Below are positions 9,579 through 16,817 of a DNA stretch of 64,000 nucleotides, in pieces; the first letter of the stretch is position 1, and each line of letters begins with the position of its first letter. Made by a program: the position numbers and the translations under genes. The DNA comes from Nocardia brasiliensis IFM 10847 (GTDB lineage: Bacteria > Actinomycetota > Actinomycetes > Mycobacteriales > Mycobacteriaceae): contig NZ_BAUA01000063.1 in NCBI RefSeq assembly GCF_000710915.1, positions 33,170-97,169 on the forward strand. The letters are read 5' to 3'. The notes under the pieces were generated by a model that saw only the letters and a program-made list of their open reading frames with translations, was not told where the DNA came from and did not search any database.

Positions 9579-9612
9579 ATCCAACTTTAGGATTGCAGAA
9601 TCGTTCAACGAT
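9579..9612. promoter_or_regulatory. Two dyads between the GntR and MFS genes
   Basis: ATCC-N7-GGAT spans 9579-9593 and a perfect 13-bp palindrome ATCGTT-C-AACGAT spans 9600-9612. Both lie in the only divergent promoter gap of this locus. Size and symmetry fit a GntR-family dimer site; the assignment to the adjacent regulator is inferred. Confidence 0.45.
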
Positions 9613-9667
9613 CCGTACTGTGCTGTGACGTAGGTCGCTCTCTCGAGCTAGAGATTTATGAGGCATC

Positions 9668-10945
9668 ATGACCCTTTCCACGGACATCCCGGCGGACTCC
9701 GCCGGGACCTCGCAGCCGTTCGACTGGTTCCGCACCATGAGCGCCAAAGGCAAACGCGCCTTCCTCGGCGCGTTCGGCGGATACGGCTTGGACGCCTACG
9801 ACTTCCAGGTGCTGCCGCTGGCACTCGGCGCGATCACGTCGTATTTCGCCATCAGCTCCGGCAAGGCCGGGCTGCTCACCACGGTGACGTTGCTGGTGTC
9901 CGCGCTCGGCGGCGCGCTGGCGGGCGTGCTCGCCGACAAGATCGGGCGGGTACGGACGCTGCAGCTGACCGTCGCGACCTACACCCTGTTCACCGTATTG
10001 TGCGGTTTCGCACCGAACTTCGAGACGTTGCTGGTGTTCCGGGCGTTCCAGGGTCTCGGCTTCGGCGGCGAATGGGCGGCGGGCGCGATCCTGGTCGCCG
10101 AGTACGCCCAGTCCAAATACCGGGGGCGGGCGGTGGCCTATGTGCAGAGCGCGTGGGCCGCGGGCTGGGGTCTGGCGGTGCTCGTCTACACCTTGGTCTT
10201 CCACTTCGTCGACGAGGACCTGGCCTGGCGGGTGCTGTTCTGGACCGGCGCACTGCCCGCGCTGCTGATCGTCTGGGTGCGGCGCAATCTGACCGATTCC
10301 GAAGCCGTGACCCAGCGCCGCGAATCGGCGGGCAAGCAGGCCGGATCGTTCTTCGCGATCTTCCGGCGCGACCTGCTGCGGACCACCCTGTTCGCCTCGC
10401 TGCTGGCCACCGGCGTGCAGGGCGGCTATTACACCCTCGCGACCTGGCTGCCGACCTACCTGAAGAAGAGCAGGCACCTGAATGTCGTCGGTACGGGCGG
10501 TTATCTGTTCCTGCTGATCGGCGGCGCGTTCCTCGGCTACGTCACCGGCGGCATCCTCGCCGACCGGCTCGGGCGCAAGCGCACGATCCAGTTGTTCGCC
10601 GTGCTGTCACTGGCCTTCATGATCGCCTACATCCAGGTCCCCGAGGGGGCGAACACCCTGGTGCTGATCCTCGGCTTCCCCCTCGGCTTCTGTACCGCGG
10701 CCATCTTCTCCAGCTTCGGGTCGTTCCTGTCCGAGCTGTATCCGACCGCCTCGCGCGGCACCGGACAGGGCTTCACCTACAACTTCGGGCGCGGCGTCGG
10801 CGCGATCTTCCCCACGGCCGTCGGGTTTCTGGCGTCCACCGCGTTCGGCCTGACCGGCGCGATGATGTTCGGCGCGCTCGGCTACCTGATCGCGGTGCTG
10901 GCGCTGTTCGGCCTGCCGGAGACCCGTGGCCGCGAACTGGCTTGA
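9668..10945 (+). CDS. MFS transporter, metabolite:H+ symporter type
   Basis: 425 residues with 12 predicted membrane helices. The first cytoplasmic loop has the MFS signature LADKIGRVRTLQ, repeated in the second half as ILADRLGRKRTIQ, and GLGFGGEWAAGAILVAEY marks the sialic-acid/shikimate/aromatic-acid symporter branch. Such carriers import small organic acids. It heads an operon with the 5-oxoprolinase subunits, starting 17 bases after its own stop, so 5-oxoproline or a similar cyclic amide is a plausible cargo, but this is inferred from neighbours only. Confidence 0.85.
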   Translation: MTLSTDIPADSAGTSQPFDWFRTMSAKGKRAFLGAFGGYGLDAYDFQVLPLALGAITSYFAISSGKAGLLTTVTLLVSALGGALAGVLADKIGRVRTLQLTVATYTLFTVLCGFAPNFETLLVFRAFQGLGFGGEWAAGAILVAEYAQSKYRGRAVAYVQSAWAAGWGLAVLVYTLVFHFVDEDLAWRVLFWTGALPALLIVWVRRNLTDSEAVTQRRESAGKQAGSFFAIFRRDLLRTTLFASLLATGVQGGYYTLATWLPTYLKKSRHLNVVGTGGYLFLLIGGAFLGYVTGGILADRLGRKRTIQLFAVLSLAFMIAYIQVPEGANTLVLILGFPLGFCTAAIFSSFGSFLSELYPTASRGTGQGFTYNFGRGVGAIFPTAVGFLASTAFGLTGAMMFGALGYLIAVLALFGLPETRGRELA

Positions 10946-10961
10946 ACGAGAAAGGATGTCG

Positions 10962-11612
10962 GTGAGCACCGTGCCGCTGCGGATACTGCCCGCAGGTGAC
11001 CGTTCGCTGCTGGTCGCCCCCGAGGACCACGCCGACCTCGTCGCCTTCGTCGACCTGTTGCGGTGCGAATTGCCCGACGGGGTGCACGATGTGCTGCCCG
11101 CGGCGCAGACGGTACTGGTCACCATGACCGACAGCGCGGACGGCCGGGCCGTGGAAAACGTTCTGCGCCAACTGTTCCGGCGCGCCCAGTCACCCCAGCG
11201 AGCGACGTCCGAGGCGCCGGCGCCCGCCGCGATCATCATCCCGGTCCGCTACGACGGACCGGACCTGGCCGCGGTCGCGGCACTGCTCGGCACCGACGCC
11301 CGCGCGGTCGTCGAGGCCCACACGAAGGCGCAATGGCGTTGCGCCTTCGTGGGATTCGCGCCGGGCTTCGGCTATCTGGAGAGCACGGACACCGGGCTCG
11401 CGGTGCCGCGGCGGGCCGAGGCCCGCACCTCGGTGCCCGCGGGCTCGGTAGCATTGGCCGACGGGTACAGCGCCGTCTATCCGCGGCGCTCACCCGGCGG
11501 CTGGCAGATCATCGGCACCACCGACTTTCGCCTGTGGGACCTCACCCGGACCGAACCGTCCCTGTTACGTCCGGGCACCCGAGTCCGTTTCACCGAGGAG
11601 GCCGCCGCGTGA
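10962..11612 (+). CDS. pxpB: 5-oxoprolinase subunit B (KipI-like)
   Basis: 216 residues from a GTG start. KipI/AHS1 features: RILPAGDRSLLV at the N-terminus, IPVRYDGPDL, and the family hallmark FAPGFGYLES followed by VPRRAEARTSVPAGSVALA. PxpB works with PxpC and PxpA in ATP-dependent opening of 5-oxoproline to glutamate. The GTG at 10962 sits 6 bases after AAAGGA; an in-frame ATG at 10956 would have no spacer from that site, so GTG is preferred. The stop overlaps the pxpC start as GTGA. No pxpA is found beside it. Confidence 0.88.
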   Translation: MSTVPLRILPAGDRSLLVAPEDHADLVAFVDLLRCELPDGVHDVLPAAQTVLVTMTDSADGRAVENVLRQLFRRAQSPQRATSEAPAPAAIIIPVRYDGPDLAAVAALLGTDARAVVEAHTKAQWRCAFVGFAPGFGYLESTDTGLAVPRRAEARTSVPAGSVALADGYSAVYPRRSPGGWQIIGTTDFRLWDLTRTEPSLLRPGTRVRFTEEAAA

Positions 11613-12493
11613 GTGCGGGACATGCCGCGTTGCGGGTCGACGCCGCCGGGGCATTGAGCACCATCCAGGATCTGGGCCGGCCCGGCTGGTTCGCCATCGG
11701 CGTCGGCGTATCCGGTGCGGCCGACCGCGGTGCGCTGAAGCTGGCCAATCGGCTGGTCGGTAACCCCGAGCAGGCGGCGGGCATCGAAACACTGCTCGGC
11801 GGACTGGAATTGACGGCACTCGCGCCGGTCCTGCTGGCGGTCACCGGCGCCGACGCACCGATCACCGTGGACGGCGTACCCCAGGCGCGCGCCGCCGTGC
11901 TCGCGCTGGCGACCGGTCAGCAGCTGAAGCTCGGCATGGCCACGGCGGGCCTGCGCGCCTACGTCGGAGTGCGCGGCGGCATCGCGGCCGAACCGGTGCT
12001 CGGCTCGTGCAGCACAGACACGCTGGCCGGGCTCGGGCCGGCGGCACTGGCGGGCGGGACCGAGCTCACGGTGGGCTCGGCGCGGACCTACCCGTGGCCG
12101 AATGTCGCTGTGGCACCGGTGCCTTCGCCCGATACCGGAACCGTCGAAGTCCGGGTGCTACTCGGTCCGCGCGACGACTGGTTCACCGATCCGCGCGCGC
12201 TGTGCACCGGCGCCTGGGCGATGACCGACCGCGCCGATCGCGTCGGTGTGCGCCTGACCCGGGTGGGCGAGCATCCCCCGCTGACCCGGATCAACGACAA
12301 GGAACTGCCCACCGAGGGCATGGCGCTCGGCGCCATCCAGGTACAGCCGAGCGGCGAACCCGTCGTCTTCCTCGCCGACCACCCGATCACCGGCGGCTAT
12401 CCGGTCGTCGGCACAGTCGTCAGCGCCGATGTGGACCTGCTGGCCCAGTTGCGGCCGGGCCAGCAGGTGCGGTTCCGGCTCGTCGCGCCTTGA
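11609..12493 (+). CDS. pxpC: 5-oxoprolinase subunit C (KipA-like, biotin-dependent carboxyltransferase fold)
   Basis: 294 residues from a GTG that overlaps the pxpB stop by 4 bases. AHS2-domain hallmarks are present: TIQDLGRPGWFAIGVGVSGA near the N-terminus, LRAYVGVRGGI in the middle and ADHPITGGYPVVGTV near the C-terminus. With PxpB it forms the catalytic complex of prokaryotic 5-oxoprolinase; the LamB/YcsF subunit PxpA is normally needed and is not in this window, so it must be encoded elsewhere or the pair acts on another cyclic amide or urea-like substrate. Confidence 0.88.
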   Translation: MSAGHAALRVDAAGALSTIQDLGRPGWFAIGVGVSGAADRGALKLANRLVGNPEQAAGIETLLGGLELTALAPVLLAVTGADAPITVDGVPQARAAVLALATGQQLKLGMATAGLRAYVGVRGGIAAEPVLGSCSTDTLAGLGPAALAGGTELTVGSARTYPWPNVAVAPVPSPDTGTVEVRVLLGPRDDWFTDPRALCTGAWAMTDRADRVGVRLTRVGEHPPLTRINDKELPTEGMALGAIQVQPSGEPVVFLADHPITGGYPVVGTVVSADVDLLAQLRPGQQVRFRLVAP

Positions 12494-12527
12494 GACTCTC
12501 CGGCGTGCTGGGACCCTCGGGCAATAT

Positions 12528-12557
12528 CTGTGCATTTACGGTTACATATATGCACAG
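12528..12557. promoter_or_regulatory. Inverted repeat upstream of the secreted lipase gene
   Basis: CTGTGCAT (12528-12535) and ATGCACAG (12550-12557) are exact inverted 8-mers around a 14-base AT-rich spacer, in a 234-bp gap otherwise without a gene. The AT-rich patch in GC-rich surroundings suggests a promoter/operator for the lipase gene; it could also be a weak hairpin after pxpC, but no T-run follows. Confidence 0.35.
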
Positions 12558-12727
12558 TGCACAGAGCGAAGTGGGCAAATACTGAGCGAGTGCGTAGTGA
12601 CACCCGGATCACAGGTCGGGTGGAATGAGTGCTCGTTCGGTCGGTCGGGCACTGCCTGGGTCCCGGTTGGCGGCCGCCGCGCGCGGCCCAGGCTCAGGTG
12701 CCCATCAATGCCCGTGAGGAAGACGCA

Positions 12728-14044
12728 ATGCTGCCCTGCTCTCGTTCCGCGACCTTCGTAGTCGGTCTCACCCTCGCTGCCGCGCTCGCCGTGACCGGTA
12801 CGGCGACCGCCGCACCGGATGCGCCCGGTAATCCGGCGCCCACCTGGCCGAACCGGCCGGACGAGAACCAATTCCCGCCGCTGCCCAGGGAAACCGATAT
12901 CTATCGGCTCATCCCGGTGCCCATGCCAGGCGACGATCGGTGGTACGACGATCCCGCCGATCTCGGCGCCTACGCGAACGGCGATGTCATCCGCAAACGC
13001 GTGGTGACGAGCTATCTGCTCGGCGTGCCGTGGCCGCCGGTGCACACCGAACAGATCCTCTACCGCAGCACCGACAGCCACGATCGGCCGATCACCACGG
13101 CGACCACCGTGCTGATCCCCGGCATCCCCTGGCTCGGGCCCACGCCGCGACCGGTCATCTCCTATCAGGAGGCGATCGACGGCCTCGACCCGGCATGCAA
13201 CCCCTCGCACACGCTGCGCGCGGGCACGATGAAGGAAACCCAGCTGCTGCTGCAGTTCCTCGCCGAAGGCATGGCGGTATCGGTGCCCGACTTCAACGGC
13301 AAGACCAGCACCACGCTCGCGCCGAGCGAAGGCCGGATGGTACTCGACGGCGCCCGTGCGGTCCGCCGAGCCGGGCTCGGGCTGGCCGACGCGCCGGTGG
13401 GGCTGTGGGGTTACTCCGGCGGCGGCAGCGCCACGGCCTGGGCGGCCGAGCTGCATCGCAGCTACGCCCCGGAACTGCCGGTCAAAGGCAGTGCCCAGGG
13501 TGGTGTGCCCGGAGACAAGCACGCGATGACGCAGTTCGCCATGGACGCGGGCCCCGGCATCGCGGGGCAGTCCGATTTCGTCGGCTGGATCTGGATCATC
13601 GGACTGTCCAGGGAGTTCCCGGACGAACTGCCACTGGAAAAGTTCCTCACCCCTGACGGCATGACCGTCGCCGACGACATCTCGCACCGTTGTCTCTACA
13701 CCGCGGCGGCCACCGGAGCATGGCGGCCGCTGAAGAACTATCTGAAGGACCCGCAAGCCTTCCTCGACCCGGATGTGCAGTCGGTGCTGCATCGCGACAG
13801 CCTCGGCTACGGGGACACCCCGGATGTACCGATCGCCATGTGGCATTCCACCACCGATCCGATCATTCCGATCCCGTCGATCGAACCGGTCGTGCAGCGC
13901 TACTGCGCCGCGGGCGCCAACCTGCGCTTCTTCAGAGTCCCTGCCTCGGAACATATTTCGGCCGAACTCATCGGCTACGAACCCTCGCTGCTCTGGCTCA
14001 CCGCGGTCGTCGCGGGCGCCGATCCCGGCCCGACCACGTGCTGA
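12728..14044 (+). CDS. Secreted lipase (LIP family, PF03583-like)
   Basis: 438 residues. A signal peptide is clear: basic start, hydrophobic run VVGLTLAAALAV, and an AxA-type cleavage near TATAAP. The mature part is an alpha/beta hydrolase of the fungal/actinobacterial secretory-lipase family: nucleophile elbow GYSGGG, acid in HSTTDPIIP, and histidine in ASEHISAEL. Cysteines near residues 155 and 320 and at the very C-terminus may form disulfides. The start at 12728 follows GAGGAAG; the longer frame from 12629 would mask the signal peptide. It probably hydrolyses external acylglycerols or esters. Monocistronic, preceded by an AT-rich inverted repeat. Confidence 0.85.
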   Translation: MLPCSRSATFVVGLTLAAALAVTGTATAAPDAPGNPAPTWPNRPDENQFPPLPRETDIYRLIPVPMPGDDRWYDDPADLGAYANGDVIRKRVVTSYLLGVPWPPVHTEQILYRSTDSHDRPITTATTVLIPGIPWLGPTPRPVISYQEAIDGLDPACNPSHTLRAGTMKETQLLLQFLAEGMAVSVPDFNGKTSTTLAPSEGRMVLDGARAVRRAGLGLADAPVGLWGYSGGGSATAWAAELHRSYAPELPVKGSAQGGVPGDKHAMTQFAMDAGPGIAGQSDFVGWIWIIGLSREFPDELPLEKFLTPDGMTVADDISHRCLYTAAATGAWRPLKNYLKDPQAFLDPDVQSVLHRDSLGYGDTPDVPIAMWHSTTDPIIPIPSIEPVVQRYCAAGANLRFFRVPASEHISAELIGYEPSLLWLTAVVAGADPGPTTC

Positions 14045-14217
14045 CCCCGCGGTTTCCCGTACCACAGCTCTAGCACGACCGTCCCAGTCAGTCGTATGAT
14101 CGAACTCGATTCCCGCACGGCCCCCTGGACAGCAATGTAATTGCCACGCCGACAAGCGAATTCGCCGGATGGATACGTCCGAAGCGCTTGTCGCACCGGT
14201 CATTCGAGGAGAGCAAG

Positions 14218-15111
14218 ATGCGTACCGAAGGTGATACCTGGGACATCGTCAGCAGCGTGGGGATGACCGCGCTACAGGTCGCGGCCGCCCGCGCGATCGA
14301 GACCGGACGACCCGACGCCCTGATCCACGACGAATTCGCCGCGCGGTTCGTCGAGGCGGCCGGTGACCCGGCCACGATAGCGCTGGTCCGGGACCCGCAG
14401 CGGTGGCAGGACACGCCGCTGATGGACGGCTACCTCGGCTTACGCAGCAAGTTCTTCGACGATCTGTTCGTGTCCGCGGGACAGGCCGGGGTCCGGCAGG
14501 CGGTGATCCTGGCCGCGGGCCTGGACGCACGCGCCTACCGGCTGGACTGGTCGCAGGGTTCGACCGTCTTCGAGATCGACCAGCCGCAGGTGCTCGACTT
14601 CAAACGCCAGGTGCTCACCGCGACCGGCGCCGTCCCCCGCGCGCAGCGCCGGGAAGTCGCCGTCGATCTCCGCGACGATTGGCCCGCAGCGCTGCTGGCG
14701 GCAGGGTTCGATCCGGCCGTCCCCACCGTCTGGTCGGCCGAGGGGCTGCTCCCCTACCTGCCGGGCGCGGCGCAGGACGCCCTGTTCAGCCGCATCGATC
14801 AACTGTCCGCACCGGGCAGCAGTCTGGCGACCGACACCTTCGACAGTGCGGTCGATCTCCAGCAGTTCAGCGCATACCGCGCCGAGCACCTGCGCGACAC
14901 CGTCTACGACAAGGTCGACTTCAGCGCCCTCTTCTACACCGACGACCGCGCCGACGCCGACAGCTGGCTCACCACACAGGGTTGGATCACCAGCGCACTC
15001 CGGCCCGAGCAGCTGGCCGAGTTCTACCATCGGGCCGCTCCGGTGCTCCCGGAACCGTTCAGTCAGATGATGGACGGCATCCGATATCTGAGTGCCCACA
15101 AACCCGCCTGA
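14218..15111 (+). CDS. Class I SAM-dependent methyltransferase, TIGR00027/LCMT-like family
   Basis: 297 residues. The N-terminal MRTEGDTWDIVSSVGMTAL block and AAGLDARAYRLDW SAM-binding motif are diagnostic of the mycobacterial/nocardial TIGR00027 family, followed by FEIDQPQVLDFK and the AEGLLPYLP motif. Members are numerous in these genera and mostly of unknown substrate; some modify small hydrophobic molecules. The start at 14218 was chosen for the GAGGAG ribosome site 6 bases before it. It is convergent with the MDMPI-type gene across a hairpin. Confidence 0.88.
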   Translation: MRTEGDTWDIVSSVGMTALQVAAARAIETGRPDALIHDEFAARFVEAAGDPATIALVRDPQRWQDTPLMDGYLGLRSKFFDDLFVSAGQAGVRQAVILAAGLDARAYRLDWSQGSTVFEIDQPQVLDFKRQVLTATGAVPRAQRREVAVDLRDDWPAALLAAGFDPAVPTVWSAEGLLPYLPGAAQDALFSRIDQLSAPGSSLATDTFDSAVDLQQFSAYRAEHLRDTVYDKVDFSALFYTDDRADADSWLTTQGWITSALRPEQLAEFYHRAAPVLPEPFSQMMDGIRYLSAHKPA

Positions 15112-15120
15112 GCAGCCACC

Positions 15121-15139
15121 GGCCGCCTCCGGGGCGGCC
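15121..15139. terminator. GC hairpin between convergent genes
   Basis: GGCCGCC (15121-15127) pairs with GGCGGCC (15133-15139) around a 5-base loop. It lies in the 31-bp gap between a plus-strand and a minus-strand gene and could end transcription both ways; there is no T-run, as is common in actinobacteria. Confidence 0.5.
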
Positions 15140-15142
15140 CGT

Positions 15143-15790
15143 TCACCGCCGGTCGGCCAGCACCGCGGCCCCCGGCCCGGTGAGCAGCCCGTCCACGGGG
15201 CGGCCGGTCGCGAGCAGCAGCAGCGCCCCCGCGGTGCCGTGCACCTGCGCTCCTTCGCCCGCCGACCATTCGGCATCGGTGGCGACCAGCTGCACGCCCG
15301 CCAACCGCTCGGCGATCCCGAACCGGCCCGCCGTCGCCCAGACCCGTTGCAGCGCAACCTTCGCCGCCGCGGCGGGCATCGGGTGCTCGATGCCCAGCGG
15401 CACGGCGACGTCCTGAGCGTGCACCAGCACGTCCAGCAGCCGGTCGGCGGGCACGGTGCTGATCGGGACGAACCGCGCGGGCACGCTCGCGCGCAGTTGC
15501 GCGAGCAACTCGCGCGTGCCGACCCGGTCTGCGTGCCGAATCGCGACCTCGCACAGCGCCCGGTCGGCGTTGCCACGGGCGCGGGCCAGGTTCACCAGGA
15601 TCCAGCCGAGGTGCGCGCGGGTGGTCTGCACGACGTGCGCGACCACGTCGCGGACCCGCCACTGCGCGCACAGGGACTGGTGATCCCATTGCTCCTCGGT
15701 GAGTCCCGCCAGCAGGTCCGCGAGCGCGGTCCGTTCGGCGGCGGTCGCCCGCCAAATCTCCTCGGTGGTCAAGGATCTGATGTGTGGCAT
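15143..15790 (-). CDS. MDMPI_N/DinB-like protein (maleylpyruvate isomerase family)
   Basis: 215 residues, the length of the TIGR03083-type family. The N-terminal four-helix DinB-like bundle shows LTEEQWDHQSLCAQWRVRDV and the metal-binding histidine pattern (VVAHV near 55 and LVHAQDVAVPLG near 125). Founding members are mycothiol-dependent maleylpyruvate isomerases, but most paralogues have unknown thiol-transfer roles. Upstream it has a textbook MerR-type promoter (20-bp spacer with a dyad), facing the divergent MerR gene, so it is probably the activated target of that regulator. Confidence 0.75.
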   Translation of the reverse strand: MPHIRSLTTEEIWRATAAERTALADLLAGLTEEQWDHQSLCAQWRVRDVVAHVVQTTRAHLGWILVNLARARGNADRALCEVAIRHADRVGTRELLAQLRASVPARFVPISTVPADRLLDVLVHAQDVAVPLGIEHPMPAAAAKVALQRVWATAGRFGIAERLAGVQLVATDAEWSAGEGAQVHGTAGALLLLATGRPVDGLLTGPGAAVLADRR

Positions 15791-15820
15791 CGGTAGGCCC
15801 CTCTCGCTCGTGGTTGCATT

Positions 15821-15852
15821 ACCTTAGGAACTCCAGCCGAGTGGAGGTGCAA
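15821..15852 (-). promoter_or_regulatory. MerR-type promoter with operator dyad in a 20-bp spacer
   Basis: Read on the minus strand: -35 TTGCAC (15852-15847), a 20-base spacer and -10 TAAGGT (15826-15821). Within the spacer CTCCA and TGGAG form an inverted repeat with a 6-base centre (15831-15846). An overlong 19-20 bp spacer holding the dyad is the hallmark of promoters activated by DNA distortion by MerR-family proteins. It points at the MDMPI-type gene, and the divergent MerR gene starts just beyond the -35 box. Confidence 0.6.
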
Positions 15853-15858
15853 GCCGCT

Positions 15859-16779
15859 GTGACCGAGGACACATCCATCGGCGTGGCCGGTATCGGCGAA
15901 TTGGCCGAGCGGACCGGCGTTTCCGTGCGCACCATCCGGTTCTATTGCGACAGCGGCGTTCTCGACTACCGCCGGACCGGGGCCGGCCACCGGATCTTCG
16001 ACCTGCCCGCCGCGATCGATCAATTGCTGCTGGTGCGCAGGCTGCGGGCGCTCGACGTACCGCTGCCCACGATCGTGCGGGTGCTCGGCGGCGCCGAGTC
16101 CCTCGGCACTGCGGTCGCGGTAGAACGGGCGGCCGTCGAGGCCGAGCTCGACGCGTTGCGCTGGCGCCGGGCGGCATTGCTCGCCATCGAGCACGCATCC
16201 CCCGGTGAACGCGCCGAGCGCGTGGCTCTGCTTGCGGCAGTACATGATCGGGACACCGTGCGCGATACGCTGGTGGCGCTGTGGCGTCCGATCCTCGGTA
16301 CCCTGCCCGGCGGCCTGTTCGATTCGTTCATCGAGATGCACGCGCCGCTACCGGGAGAACCGGAGCCGGGACACGTGATCGCGTACGCCGAGCTCAGCGC
16401 ACTCGCGACCGACGCGCACGTCAAAACCGCGATGGCACACCAGATCTGGCGATCCAACCGAGCGGACGTCGGCGATCGGCGACAGCTGGTGACGGCGGTG
16501 GCGCAGGCGTGCGAAGCGGCGGCACCGCTCGTCGCCGCGGCGGAAAAGCCGCAGGCCGGAACCGTGCTCGACCAGTACGTGGCCGCGCACGCAGCGGCCC
16601 GCGGGCGCCGGGACACGCCGCGATTCCGCCGGGAGCTGCTCGTCGGCGCGACGGATCCGGATCCCCGGTTACAGCGCTACTGGCGGCTCACCGCGCAGGT
16701 CACGGGCGTCACCGCGACGATCGGCGCGATCCACCACTGGATGTTCGACGCGCTGCACTGCTCGGTGCGCACCGAGTAA
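15859..16779 (+). CDS. MerR family transcriptional regulator
   Basis: 306 residues. The N-terminal HTH_MerR domain is clear: IGELAERTGVSVRTIRFYCD, then GAGHRIFDLPAAIDQLLLVR. A dimerisation helix follows, and a C-terminal helical region of about 200 residues replaces the short metal-binding tail of classical members, suggesting an organic or drug-like effector. GTG 15859 was chosen because GGAGG lies upstream and earlier in-frame starts fall inside the operator dyad. It is divergent from the MDMPI-type gene and probably both activates it and represses itself. Confidence 0.8.
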   Translation: MTEDTSIGVAGIGELAERTGVSVRTIRFYCDSGVLDYRRTGAGHRIFDLPAAIDQLLLVRRLRALDVPLPTIVRVLGGAESLGTAVAVERAAVEAELDALRWRRAALLAIEHASPGERAERVALLAAVHDRDTVRDTLVALWRPILGTLPGGLFDSFIEMHAPLPGEPEPGHVIAYAELSALATDAHVKTAMAHQIWRSNRADVGDRRQLVTAVAQACEAAAPLVAAAEKPQAGTVLDQYVAAHAAARGRRDTPRFRRELLVGATDPDPRLQRYWRLTAQVTGVTATIGAIHHWMFDALHCSVRTE

Positions 16780-16817
16780 CGAAGCGGGCCGGACGATCCG
16801 GGTTCGGCGTGCCGCGC

